Shown piece by piece: positions 25,287 through 32,857 of a DNA stretch of 64,000 bases. The stretch spans positions 1 through 64,000 of the forward strand of contig JAOLZO010000009.1 in NCBI GenBank assembly GCA_028343845.1, given 5' to 3'. Made by a program: the position numbers and the translations under genes. Numbering within the stretch: position 1 is the first letter of the stretch; each line of letters begins with the position of its first letter. This DNA comes from Verrucomicrobiota bacterium (GTDB lineage Bacteria > Verrucomicrobiota > Verrucomicrobiia > Opitutales > Seribacteraceae). The notes beneath the pieces are model-generated. The model searched no databases and was not told the origin of the DNA. It worked only from the letters and a program-made list of their open reading frames with translations.

Positions 25287-25798
25287 ATTCCGTCCTCTTT
25301 CATGCGGTTTTGAATGCAGCCTAGCAATTGTCGGCGCAGGCGATGCAGTTTCACCTTCATCGCCCCAATCGTGCTACCTACGTCTTCGGCGATTTTCTCC
25401 ATGGTACGTTCTCCTTGGTATCGCCATTCAAGAAGTTCCCGGTTTTTCGAAGACATACCTTTGAGGCAATGACTCAGGTGAGCCACCCGATCCGATTGAG
25501 CGGACGATCTGCCATCCTCATCCGGACCAATCATGGCATCCACTTCGTCGGTGAACACCAAGCGTTCGCGAACCTGCGTTTTTCGATAGGCCATCACTTC
25601 GTAGTTGGCCACGGTCATCGCCCAAGCCTTGAAATTGGTTCCCAGTTCGTAGTTGTCTGCCTTACGGCACAAAACCAAATTGGTTAACTGCAAGACCTCA
25701 CGGGCTTGTTCGCGATCGGCCAATCGCTTGAACAAAAACCCGAAAAGCCGCTGCTGCACCTGGGTCAGCTCAAGAATAAATTCTTCGGAAAGCTCCAT
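25283..25798 (-). CDS. ECF RNA polymerase sigma factor, Rhodopirellula/Verrucomicrobium type
   Basis: A 171-residue ECF sigma factor. Region 2 is at about 10-85 (LTQVQQRLFGFLFKRLADRE, LGTNFKAWAMTVANYEVMAY) and region 4 at about 110-165 (MSSKNRELLEWRYQGERTME, VGSTIGAMKVKLHRLRRQLL). The F-K-A-W-A and N-Y-E-V-M-A-Y phrases are typical of the sigma-70 subfamily named after Rhodopirellula and Verrucomicrobium. The start MELSEEF at 25798 is chosen because the pseudogene copy at 29.5 kb keeps the same ATG; a TTG two codons upstream is possible. It is followed by overlapping micro-ORF and FecR genes. Its own promoter has the GTAAC-N15-GCTGT element also found before four other genes, which suggests autoregulation. 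Confidence 0.92.
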   Translation of the reverse strand: MELSEEFILELTQVQQRLFGFLFKRLADREQAREVLQLTNLVLCRKADNYELGTNFKAWAMTVANYEVMAYRKTQVRERLVFTDEVDAMIGPDEDGRSSAQSDRVAHLSHCLKGMSSKNRELLEWRYQGERTMEKIAEDVGSTIGAMKVKLHRLRRQLLGCIQNRMKEDGI

Positions 25799-25813
25799 AA
25801 GCAATAAAAGTCA

Positions 25814-25848
25814 TACTAAATATACAGCATAAATTAAAGATGGGTTAC
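25814..25848 (-). promoter_or_regulatory. Putative autoregulated ECF promoter of the sigma gene
   Basis: Minus strand: GTAAC (25848-25844), 15 bases, GCTGTATATTTAG (from 25828). The sigma ATG lies 30 bases beyond the start of GCTGT. The upstream half continues as GTAACCCATC, identical to the copy before the GH2 gene. GTAAC fits an ECF -35 box and GCTGTATA the -10 region. Confidence 0.6.
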
Positions 25849-25951
25849 GAAAAACTTTTCTAAAAAAAGCTCAGCCAACAGAAAGGCCGTGGACGAAGCA
25901 TTTTTCATAAAAGATATAATTTGCACTCAAACTTCAATCGCCCGCCTGTTC

Positions 25952-28228
25952 CTACTCATACACCAGCGAGACATCGACATACTGCCCCCCGAGAGTGTTT
26001 TGGCAGTGAATGGCGAGTGTGTTTTTGCCTTTCTTCAATGATGCCTGCGCGGCATCCGAAATTTTCCTTAGTTCGTAGTGCGCGGTATACCCGTCCAGTT
26101 TGGCAGCCACTACACCGTTGACGTAGATGGTGGGGTTTTCATCCCAAAAGACGTTCAGCAGCAATTTTCCTTTGATCGGATCGTAGTCGAATGAGGTCCT
26201 GATCCAGACCCGGGGCGTATTCCATATCGTTTTGATATTGGCGTTTGGTGTGCCGGGCGCCCCCAGGCCCGCAGCGCCCTGTTTCCACTTGTGATCGTCG
26301 AAACCAGGTTTCATCCAGTCGCCCACTGGTTCGGTCGTTGTGTAACGAACCGGAACCTTGTTTTGCGCCGCCACGGGCAAGGCCGGCTTGCCTAACAATT
26401 TTGCCGCGTAGAGTTTTTCATGCAAACGTCTCAATTCTTCGGCCGGGAACTTTTGCACTTCTCGATCGTATGTCATGAGACCGTTCACCTCCGCCTCGAC
26501 ATCGGTTGTCTGGGTGTAAATTCCTCCGGCCAGACCGGCTTGCTTGAGCCGTATCATTCGCTGAATTGATTCCCGGTAGCGACCGAGCAGTTCCTCCTTG
26601 CTCTTGGGCAGACCGCCATATCCCCAATTTTTCGCTCCGGGATTCCACACGTGTTTCTTGTCCACGACGAATCCGTGCCCGCCGAATTCTCCGACGACTT
26701 TGAGGTAATCCTTGAATCGCGAATCGTATACCGGAAAGTGGGGGTGGGGATAACTGTGGTGGTCAACCACGTCGCCAACCGGCCAGAAGTTGCCACCGCT
26801 GGCGACGTTGACGAGTCGTGATGGATCGTAGGCCACGGTCCACTTCCCGACTTCAAGTGTTCGATGCTGTCCCCAAGCTTCGTTGAAGGGAACCCAGCTC
26901 ACAATGCTCGGGGCGTTGTAGAGGTAATCGATCATTTCCTTGAGTTCATACATGAACTGTTCGTGCGCTTCGTCGGGCCAGTCTTTGTCCTTGGGATTGG
27001 GTTGGAGTCGTGTCCATTTCGGGTGCGGAGTTCCGGAAACTTGGTCCTGCCAGATCATCATGCCCACCCGATCGCAGTAAGCATAATACCGCCGCGGTCG
27101 CACTTTGATGTGATTACGAATGCAATTGAACCCCGCGGCTTTCAGGTAATCGATGTCGAAAACCATTGCCTCGTCCGAAGCGGGTGTCAGCAGACCATCC
27201 GGGAACCATCCCTGATCGAGCGGGCCCAGATGAAAGATCTCTTTGCCATTCAGTGTGAACCGCCAGTTTCCGTTGGCATCCAAATGCTTCCCGACACTAC
27301 GGATACCTACGTAGGACTCGACCACGTCGATCGTTTGACCGCGCAGGATCAGTTCGACCTTCAGGTCGTATAGGTTTGGTTTGTCTGGTGACCAGAGTTG
27401 AGGTGCTTTCACCGTCAAGCGGGTGCCTTTGACGGAACCTGTAACCGATCCAACCTCCCGGCCTTCAAATGAAGCACTGATCTTAACGCTCGGCACCATG
27501 TCGGCGTCTCCATCGATCTCCGTCTTTACGTCAATGGTTCCCTTGGTCGCATCCGAATTGATCCGGAGGCTTTTGACATAGGTTCTCGGTACGGATTCCA
27601 GCCACACGGTCTGCCAGATGCCAGAGACACGGGTATAGTAGATTCCGCCAGGTCGGCGCACCTGCTTGCCACGCAATTGATAATCGGCGGTTTCGTCGAT
27701 GACTTTCAGACGGACGGTGTTCTCACCTTCGGTCACTGCCTTGGTGACGTCGAATGAGAATGGTGTGTTTCCGCCCTTGTGCGTGCCCACGCGCTGCCCG
27801 TTGATCCAAACCTCGCACTGGTAATCCACCGCTTCGAAGTGAAGCAGTTTCCGGCTGTTCTTTTTCGAAACGTCAAAGGTCCTTTGGTACCAGAGTTCTT
27901 CGTTCGGTTGAAGAATGCGGCCTACCCCGGACAGACTGGACTCGATGCAATAAGGAACCAGAATTTTCCCAACCCAAGTTTCCGGGGCGGTATTATTTTC
28001 CGGAACGGAGCGTTGCCGCACGGTATAATCCCAAAGACCATTGAGGTTCTGCCAATCCTCACGCACCATCTGCGGTCGGGGGTATTCTCGCCATGCATTA
28101 TCGGGCGTAACCTTTTGGGCCCATCTCGTCTTGATCTTGTCGCCAACTGGTTTCCAGTCGGCCCATGCGAGGCAACTCGCTAAAAGAAAAGCCAACAGAG
28201 AGGCTGCAAAACGGACGGGTGGTTTCAT
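25952..28228 (-). CDS. Exported glycoside hydrolase family 2 (beta-galactosidase/glucuronidase-like)
   Basis: A 758-residue protein from the ATG at 28228 (MKPPVRFAASLLAFLLASCL signal). The frame stays open 22 codons upstream, but those codons come from the duplicated sigma leader. Domains: a GH2 sugar-binding domain (NGLWDYTVRQRS, EELWYQRTFDV, CEVWINGQRVGTHKGG), an immunoglobulin-like middle domain, and a TIM barrel with FNCIRNHIKVRPRRYYAYCD, the acid/base Glu in WVPFNEAWGQH (Glu450) and the nucleophile Glu in VVGEFGGHGF (Glu514). A C-terminal beta domain (VYVNG-like TIYVNGVVAAKLDGYTAHYE) could bind carbohydrate. Specificity is not clear. It is monocistronic, with its own ECF-type promoter element, and fits a role in breaking down the same polymer as the sulfatases and esterase. 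Confidence 0.9.
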   Translation of the reverse strand: MKPPVRFAASLLAFLLASCLAWADWKPVGDKIKTRWAQKVTPDNAWREYPRPQMVREDWQNLNGLWDYTVRQRSVPENNTAPETWVGKILVPYCIESSLSGVGRILQPNEELWYQRTFDVSKKNSRKLLHFEAVDYQCEVWINGQRVGTHKGGNTPFSFDVTKAVTEGENTVRLKVIDETADYQLRGKQVRRPGGIYYTRVSGIWQTVWLESVPRTYVKSLRINSDATKGTIDVKTEIDGDADMVPSVKISASFEGREVGSVTGSVKGTRLTVKAPQLWSPDKPNLYDLKVELILRGQTIDVVESYVGIRSVGKHLDANGNWRFTLNGKEIFHLGPLDQGWFPDGLLTPASDEAMVFDIDYLKAAGFNCIRNHIKVRPRRYYAYCDRVGMMIWQDQVSGTPHPKWTRLQPNPKDKDWPDEAHEQFMYELKEMIDYLYNAPSIVSWVPFNEAWGQHRTLEVGKWTVAYDPSRLVNVASGGNFWPVGDVVDHHSYPHPHFPVYDSRFKDYLKVVGEFGGHGFVVDKKHVWNPGAKNWGYGGLPKSKEELLGRYRESIQRMIRLKQAGLAGGIYTQTTDVEAEVNGLMTYDREVQKFPAEELRRLHEKLYAAKLLGKPALPVAAQNKVPVRYTTTEPVGDWMKPGFDDHKWKQGAAGLGAPGTPNANIKTIWNTPRVWIRTSFDYDPIKGKLLLNVFWDENPTIYVNGVVAAKLDGYTAHYELRKISDAAQASLKKGKNTLAIHCQNTLGGQYVDVSLVYE

Positions 28229-28267
28229 AAGAATTTTCCCAAAGGGAGGGATTCTTCCCAAGGGGGA

Positions 28268-28330
28268 GAAAGCTCCATAAGCAATAAAAGTCATATTAAA
28301 TATACAGCGAAAGTTATAGATGGGTTACGA
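28268..28330 (-). repeat. 63-bp copy of the sigma-gene promoter and first codons
   Basis: Positions 28268-28330 match 25788-25850 with no gaps and 5 mismatches by eye. The copied block includes the GTAAC and GCTGTATATTTA boxes, the leader and the first 11 bases of the sigma CDS (ATGGAGCTTTC). In the copy those codons run straight into the GH2 upstream region and have no sigma gene behind them. Confidence 0.9.
28294..28328 (-). promoter_or_regulatory. Putative ECF-type promoter of the GH2 gene
   Basis: Minus strand: GTAAC (28328-28324), 15 bases, GCTGTATATTTAATATG (from 28308). It lies within the 63-bp copy of the sigma promoter region. The GH2 ATG is about 75 bases downstream. Confidence 0.6.
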
Positions 28331-28339
28331 TAAATCTAG

Positions 28340-28383
28340 GGGCGTAGGGACCAGGGCGCGTTCGATTCCCGCCGCCCGCACCA
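28340..28383 (+). other. tRNA-Leu-like 3' fragment (possible attachment-site remnant)
   Basis: The stretch ends CGCCCGCACCA (28373-28383): a seven-base acceptor strand, discriminator A and encoded CCA, as in bacterial tRNA-Leu with a GCGGGCG 5' end. It is preceded by a T-loop TTCGATT (28361-28367) with a five-base stem that has one mismatch (GCGCG/CCCGC). No matching 5' half exists upstream, since that DNA is the duplicated promoter. It is therefore a fragment, not a working tRNA; such 3' pieces are often left by integration into a tRNA gene. Confidence 0.45.
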
Positions 28384-28402
28384 AAAAAGTCGAGTTAGGG
28401 CA

Positions 28403-28795
28403 TTACGCTTTGGTCTTGGCAGCATGATACGCCTCAATCCCATCCTCGATGGTTTTCTTGAATAGTACGGGAGGGCAGGGTTTCGTGAGAATGCTGAACA
28501 TTTTGCCTGTCTGCAAGGCGGTCGCTCCCCCGAACTCGAAATCGGCATCCACCGTGAGGAGGACCGTGCTGACACAGAGATCCAGTTCCTTTACTTTGGC
28601 CAAAAAGGTCGCCCCATCCATCCCTGGCATTCGCATTTCGGCAGTCACCACGGAGAAAGGACCTTCCTTCTCAAAAACTTCCAACCCCTCCGACCCGCTG
28701 TTGGCTGTGGACATTTCGAATACCTTGCGTAAGTGAAGGTGCAGAGCTTTCAGAATCGCTTCCTCGTCATCCACACAAAGTATTCTTCGGTTCAT
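28403..28795 (-). CDS. Single-domain response regulator with Glu at the phosphoacceptor position
   Basis: A 130-residue receiver domain and nothing else. RRILCVDDEEAILKALHLHL holds the acidic pair (Asp9, Asp10); LLTVD supplies the conserved Thr and LTKPCPP the conserved Lys. The phosphoacceptor site reads VVTAEMRMPGMDG: the residue aligned with the usual Asp, four before MP-G, is Glu53. Glu at this position often mimics the phosphorylated state, so the protein may be constitutively active or regulated otherwise. No DNA-binding or enzymatic output domain is attached and no histidine kinase lies nearby. It sits alone between the GH2 upstream region and a small exported protein gene. Confidence 0.85.
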   Translation of the reverse strand: MNRRILCVDDEEAILKALHLHLRKVFEMSTANSGSEGLEVFEKEGPFSVVTAEMRMPGMDGATFLAKVKELDLCVSTVLLTVDADFEFGGATALQTGKMFSILTKPCPPVLFKKTIEDGIEAYHAAKTKA

Positions 28796-28844
28796 AACCC
28801 AACAAGAAACCTATTCACCCGCGCCCACTTCAGATTGGAATCAG

Positions 28845-29231
28845 CTATTTATTTTTCGCAATCTTTGCGACAATGAGAACAAAGCGCTGCTCGCCTGGAT
28901 CGGTTTCGAAAGCCAGACCGCTTGCCTCTACTTTCTCCGCTTTTGGGTTTTCCTTGGCGAATGTCTTGGCGACCTTTCCCATGAGGAAGTACATGCGGGA
29001 CTCGCCACCCTTAAACTTCTTATGTGTCAGCAGGACGGGGGCGCCTGAAGAGTGATGTTTCAAAGCGCCGACGACAGTGACTTCTTCACCTTTTTCCTTT
29101 TTGTCTTTCTTTGCTTTGTCGGCCTTTTCGGTCTTGGCGGGTTTCGCTGGGTCGGTTTCCTTCTTCTTGTCGGCGTAGGCGCCGAAGGCTAGAATGAATC
29201 CCGCGAGGAGGGTGAGAATGAGTTTTTTCAT
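28845..29231 (-). CDS. Small Lys-rich exported protein of unknown function
   Basis: A 128-residue protein from the ATG at 29231 (MKKLILTLLAGFILAFGAYA signal peptide; a longer open frame upstream lacks a leader). Residues about 21-52 are nearly all Lys, Glu, Asp, Ala and Pro, a flexible linker. The folded part (VTVVGALKHHSSGAPVLLTH, FKGGESRMYFLMGKVAKTFA, LAFETDPGEQRFVLIVAKIA) looks like a small beta-rich domain. I do not recognise a family. It lies directly downstream of the broken sigma copy and may have been under its control before the sigma gene decayed. Confidence 0.65.
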   Translation of the reverse strand: MKKLILTLLAGFILAFGAYADKKKETDPAKPAKTEKADKAKKDKKEKGEEVTVVGALKHHSSGAPVLLTHKKFKGGESRMYFLMGKVAKTFAKENPKAEKVEASGLAFETDPGEQRFVLIVAKIAKNK

Positions 29232-29273
29232 GTTTGGATATGGTTGGTTGTGGTTGTGGTTCTTTGCCAAAGT

Positions 29274-29540
29274 TTAAATAAACGTAAACGACTGCGATCT
29301 TGGCGCGCAAGTGGTCGCGCACCTGATTTTTTCCGATAGGCCATTACCTCGTAGTTGGCCACGGTCATCGCCCAGTCCTTGAAATTTGTTCCGGGCCGAG
29401 GACTTCCTGCAAAGCACGAGATTGGTTCGCTGCAAAACCTCACGGGCTTGTTCACGATCGGCCAATCGCTTGAACAGGAAGCCGAAAAGCCTTTGCTGCA
29501 CCTCAGTCAGCTCAAGAATAAATTCTTCGGAAAGCTCCAT
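29274..29540 (-). pseudogene. Frameshifted, truncated copy of the ECF sigma gene
   Basis: From the ATG at 29540 the frame encodes MELSEEFILELTEVQQRLFG and onward to TNLVLCRK, nearly identical to the sigma factor at 25283-25798. It then shifts: the second frame gives GTNFKDWAMTVANYEVMAYR, and a third gives NQVRDHLRAK, each matching the next part of the intact gene. Region 4 and the C-terminus are absent. At least two indels and the missing 3' half mean it cannot make a working sigma factor. Its promoter element and ATG are intact, so a short N-terminal peptide (region 2) could still be expressed. It records a gene duplication whose promoter diverged from the 63-bp pair. Confidence 0.85.
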
Positions 29541-29551
29541 TTGTTTTCTCA

Positions 29552-29587
29552 CTATGTATACACAGCGGGATGGTATCAATAGGTTAC
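29552..29587 (-). promoter_or_regulatory. Putative ECF-type promoter of the sigma pseudogene
   Basis: Minus strand: GTAAC (29587-29583), 16 bases, GCTGTGTATACATAG (from 29566), with the ATG 26 bases beyond. It is diverged from the sigma-gene promoter in the spacer but keeps both boxes, which supports the boxes as the functional part. Confidence 0.5.
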
Positions 29588-29899
29588 GTAAAAAAGGTTC
29601 TTTTTGGGAAATCTTCGAAATGCATTGTCTTATTTTCTTACCGCAAAGGTTTTACTGATTCCCATTGAATGAAATCAGAGCTCTGAGCTGAGGTTTTATT
29701 TCATTACGAAAAATCAAGGCGGAGGTAATAACAGATCCAATTGTAAGCTTGAGCAAAAGCGAAAGGAATCAATGAAACGCCGTAGTTTCTAAAATAAGAG
29801 GGGGAACCTTTTTGGTTAGATATTCAGAAAAGAAGATGCCTGAACATTTTGAAGTCAAATGATCCCAAACATTCTCCCGCACGATGTATTTGTTAGTAT
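29588..29899. other. AT-rich intergenic region, no gene seen
   Basis: About 310 bases between the pseudogene promoter and the repeat-protein gene. I see no ORF with coding character, no tRNA and no strong terminator. It must contain the promoter for the plus-strand repeat-protein gene, but no copy of the GTAAC/GCTGT element lies on the plus strand. Confidence 0.6.
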
Positions 29900-32824
29900 A
29901 TGAAATTTCTGACTAATTTTCGTAACTTGTTCCTTGTTTTTGCACTTTTTTGCAAGACCCCAGTCCTTCATATCTCATCATTGCTGAAAATGCTCTCCCC
30001 CACGGTTCTGAAGCCTTGGACTTGGAAAGCTATCGTCCCCGCATCGGTAAGCACTTTATCCATGCATTCCTTATCCGGAGCAACCACTTACGTTACTTCC
30101 AATTCCTCAAATTCGGTGCAAGGTTCTTCAGGAGATTCCTTCAGTTTTCCTTTTTGGACCGGCGGAAACTACCGGGCTTACAGCTTTAAAGTTGATGGTT
30201 TGCCAACCGGTTTGTCCTACAATGGCAATGCTAATGCCCCAAACATCAGCGGTACTCTCCCGTCACCCGGCAATTACAACATAGCGATTACAGGCTACAG
30301 ATATTACGGGTTGTCCGGGAATTCCACCCCAGCTTACAATCTTTCTCTAACTGTTACCGGAATCCAAAACCATAACCTATCTGTATCTGCCGGATCAGGG
30401 GGTTCCGTAAGCGGTGGTGGTTCTTACCAGCAAGGTTCCTTTCCTACGATCCTAGCCTCGCCCAACACGGGTTATGCCTTTACTTCTTGGACGGGTAACG
30501 GTGTCACGAGTCCTCTTTCCGCATCTACCACCGTCAATATGTCTCAAGCGAGGACCGTGAGCGCTAACTTTTCACCCCTTTCCTATTCCCTGACGGTCAA
30601 CTCCGGTCTCGGCGGAAGCGCGACAGGCAGTGGTACTTACAACTATGGAAACACTCCTTCCATCACGGCCTCTCCTTCGGTCGGCCACGCTTTTCTTTCG
30701 TGGTCCGGTTCAGGCGTGACCAACCCTTCAAACGCTTCGACGACCGTCAGCATGACTGGAACACGAACTGTGACAGCTAACTTCCAGCCATTGACTTACG
30801 CCCTGAACCTCATTGCAGGCACCGGTGGGAGCGTTACCGGCTCTGGGAACTTCACCCATGGGCAGAGTCCGAGCATTACAGCAACTGCGGGTGCGGGGTA
30901 TGTTTTCTCTTCTTGGTCGGGGGACGGCGTTGTGAATCCCGCCTCTGCTTCCACGACTGTGAACATGACGCAAGCAAGGTCTGTCAGCGCTAGCTTTATA
31001 CCTGCGACTCATACTTTGTCCTTAACAGCCGGCACTGGTGGAAGCGTAGGCGGAGAAGGCGTTTACAGCCATGGTTCGACCCCAACGATAACCGCCACAC
31101 CCAACACAGGTTATTCATTCTCGTCATGGTCGGGCAGCGGCGTCACGAACCCGGGCAATCCAATCACATCAGCGACCATGACTCAACCCCGAGATATCAG
31201 TGCAAGTTTCACTCCTTTATCTTACCCATTAACCTTATCTTCCGGCGCAGGTGGTAGTGTATCCGGGTCTGGTTCCTTTTCTCACGGGGACACGCCAACT
31301 ATCGTGGCTACACCAAACACCGGCTATGTTTTCAATTCGTGGGTCGGTGCGGGTGTCGGTGACGCGAATTCCGCGACAACAACCGTTTCCATGAATTCTT
31401 CCCGTTCCGTTAACGCCTCCTTCTCGGCCATAGATTACACCCTCAGCCTCGTCGCACTAAGTGGAGGGAATGTTTCGGGTGGGGGTGTCGCTTCGTATGG
31501 CGAAAAGATACCCATTAACGCCATACCCGATCTTAATTACACCTTTCTTAGTTGGTCCGGTGCCGGATTGGACGACGCAAATTCTTCCTCCACCTTTGCT
31601 ACCGTAACAGGTGACACGACCATCACTGCAAACTTTGCCGTCAAAACCGCTGACGACCATTCACTCATCCTTACCTCCTCCCCTATTTCCGGCGGAATTG
31701 CTGTTGGTTCAGGGAGCTTTTCGCCGGGTACAACCGTTACCATCAGCGCGACTCCCTCTACAGGTTACGATTTTACTGGTTGGACAGGAAGCGGAATTGC
31801 CGACTCGAATTCTGCCACGACTTCCGTATTGCTTTCTTCCGACAGCAACCTGACCGCTCTTTTTTCGCTGAAAACCTTCTCTTTGACACTGGGCACAATC
31901 GGTGCTGGGACGGTTTCAGGAGGGGGCACCTTCACTTTTGGAGCATCCGTTCCGATTTCCGCCACTCCTTCTGCTGGTTATACCTTTTACCGATGGGAAG
32001 GATCGGGTGTTTCCAACCCTAGCGTTTCCTCGACCACTGCATCCATATCCGAAGACAGGAACCTGACTGCCATTTTCTCACCAAAATCCTACTCGGTCGT
32101 TCTAGTGCATACGGAAGGTGGGGTTGCCAGCGGCTCTGGAACTTTTACTCATGGCAGTGTCATTGATATCAACGCTACTGCCCAAGTGGGTTTTAGATTC
32201 GCGGGTTGGACCGGCGGCACGGTCGCGGACTCAAATTCCTCCTCGACCCAAGTCACCGTCCTTAGTGACCTCAATTTGACCTCCTCCTTCACTCCTATCA
32301 AACATACTCTTCAACTATCTTCGGGCGACGGCGGGTCTGTCTCTGGGGGCGGTACTTTTTCATACGGTGATTCCGTCACCGTAACCGCATCCCCTGATAA
32401 CAATTATGCGTTCAGCGGTTGGACCGGGTCTTCTTTTTCTGGGCAAAGTAACTCGACTACATCTTTTAACCTACTTGCCGACACCACCCTGACGGCCAAC
32501 TTCGTAAAGCTCCCCGCTTCTTCTTTGTCAAATGCAGAGGATTTGGGCGCGAATTGGTTTTCTTCCTGGTTTGGTACCTTTTATGAGTCTGGAAACGAAT
32601 GGTGTTATCATTTTCAACTCGGTTGGATTTACCTTAGCTTCGACACTTCTGGCGGAGCATGGATATGGAAGGATGGTCATGGTTGGCTATGGACTGATCC
32701 AACTAGATACCAAGACTCTTTTTTATGGTCACAGTCCAAGGGTGAATGGGGTTACATTGTCCTTGTCTCCACAAGCTCGCCTCGTATCTATGATTACACA
32801 CTGGATGCTTGGTCAAAATTTTAA
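29900..32824 (+). CDS. Large exported protein with ten InlB-type (GY-x-F-x-x-W) repeats
   Basis: A 974-residue protein. Residues about 1-62 hold a long signal region, followed by a Ser/Thr/Gly-rich domain with a putative-Ig-like strand pattern (about 65-155). From about 155 to 875 there are ten repeats of about 72 residues, each with a GGSVSGSGTF-like strand, then GYxFxxWxGxGV, a Ser/Thr-rich stretch and ANF or similar. These belong to the divergent InlB B-repeat type found in bacterial surface proteins. The last about 95 residues are aromatic (FSSWFGTFYESGNEWCYHFQ, GGAWIWKDGHGWLWTDPTRY), a C-terminal domain also seen in other verrucomicrobial surface proteins. Likely an adhesin or surface-layer component. 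It begins a plus-strand pair with the photolyase gene 33 bases downstream. Confidence 0.85.
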   Translation: MKFLTNFRNLFLVFALFCKTPVLHISSLLKMLSPTVLKPWTWKAIVPASVSTLSMHSLSGATTYVTSNSSNSVQGSSGDSFSFPFWTGGNYRAYSFKVDGLPTGLSYNGNANAPNISGTLPSPGNYNIAITGYRYYGLSGNSTPAYNLSLTVTGIQNHNLSVSAGSGGSVSGGGSYQQGSFPTILASPNTGYAFTSWTGNGVTSPLSASTTVNMSQARTVSANFSPLSYSLTVNSGLGGSATGSGTYNYGNTPSITASPSVGHAFLSWSGSGVTNPSNASTTVSMTGTRTVTANFQPLTYALNLIAGTGGSVTGSGNFTHGQSPSITATAGAGYVFSSWSGDGVVNPASASTTVNMTQARSVSASFIPATHTLSLTAGTGGSVGGEGVYSHGSTPTITATPNTGYSFSSWSGSGVTNPGNPITSATMTQPRDISASFTPLSYPLTLSSGAGGSVSGSGSFSHGDTPTIVATPNTGYVFNSWVGAGVGDANSATTTVSMNSSRSVNASFSAIDYTLSLVALSGGNVSGGGVASYGEKIPINAIPDLNYTFLSWSGAGLDDANSSSTFATVTGDTTITANFAVKTADDHSLILTSSPISGGIAVGSGSFSPGTTVTISATPSTGYDFTGWTGSGIADSNSATTSVLLSSDSNLTALFSLKTFSLTLGTIGAGTVSGGGTFTFGASVPISATPSAGYTFYRWEGSGVSNPSVSSTTASISEDRNLTAIFSPKSYSVVLVHTEGGVASGSGTFTHGSVIDINATAQVGFRFAGWTGGTVADSNSSSTQVTVLSDLNLTSSFTPIKHTLQLSSGDGGSVSGGGTFSYGDSVTVTASPDNNYAFSGWTGSSFSGQSNSTTSFNLLADTTLTANFVKLPASSLSNAEDLGANWFSSWFGTFYESGNEWCYHFQLGWIYLSFDTSGGAWIWKDGHGWLWTDPTRYQDSFLWSQSKGEWGYIVLVSTSSPRIYDYTLDAWSKF

Positions 32825-32857
32825 CCGCAGTAAGCTAGGTTTGGCATAAGTAACGGA

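Noticed and set aside
28340-28383. A complete tRNA gene on the plus strand
   Set aside because: Only the T-arm-like loop and the acceptor 3' strand with CCA exist; the DNA upstream is a promoter copy with no D-arm, anticodon arm or 5' acceptor strand.
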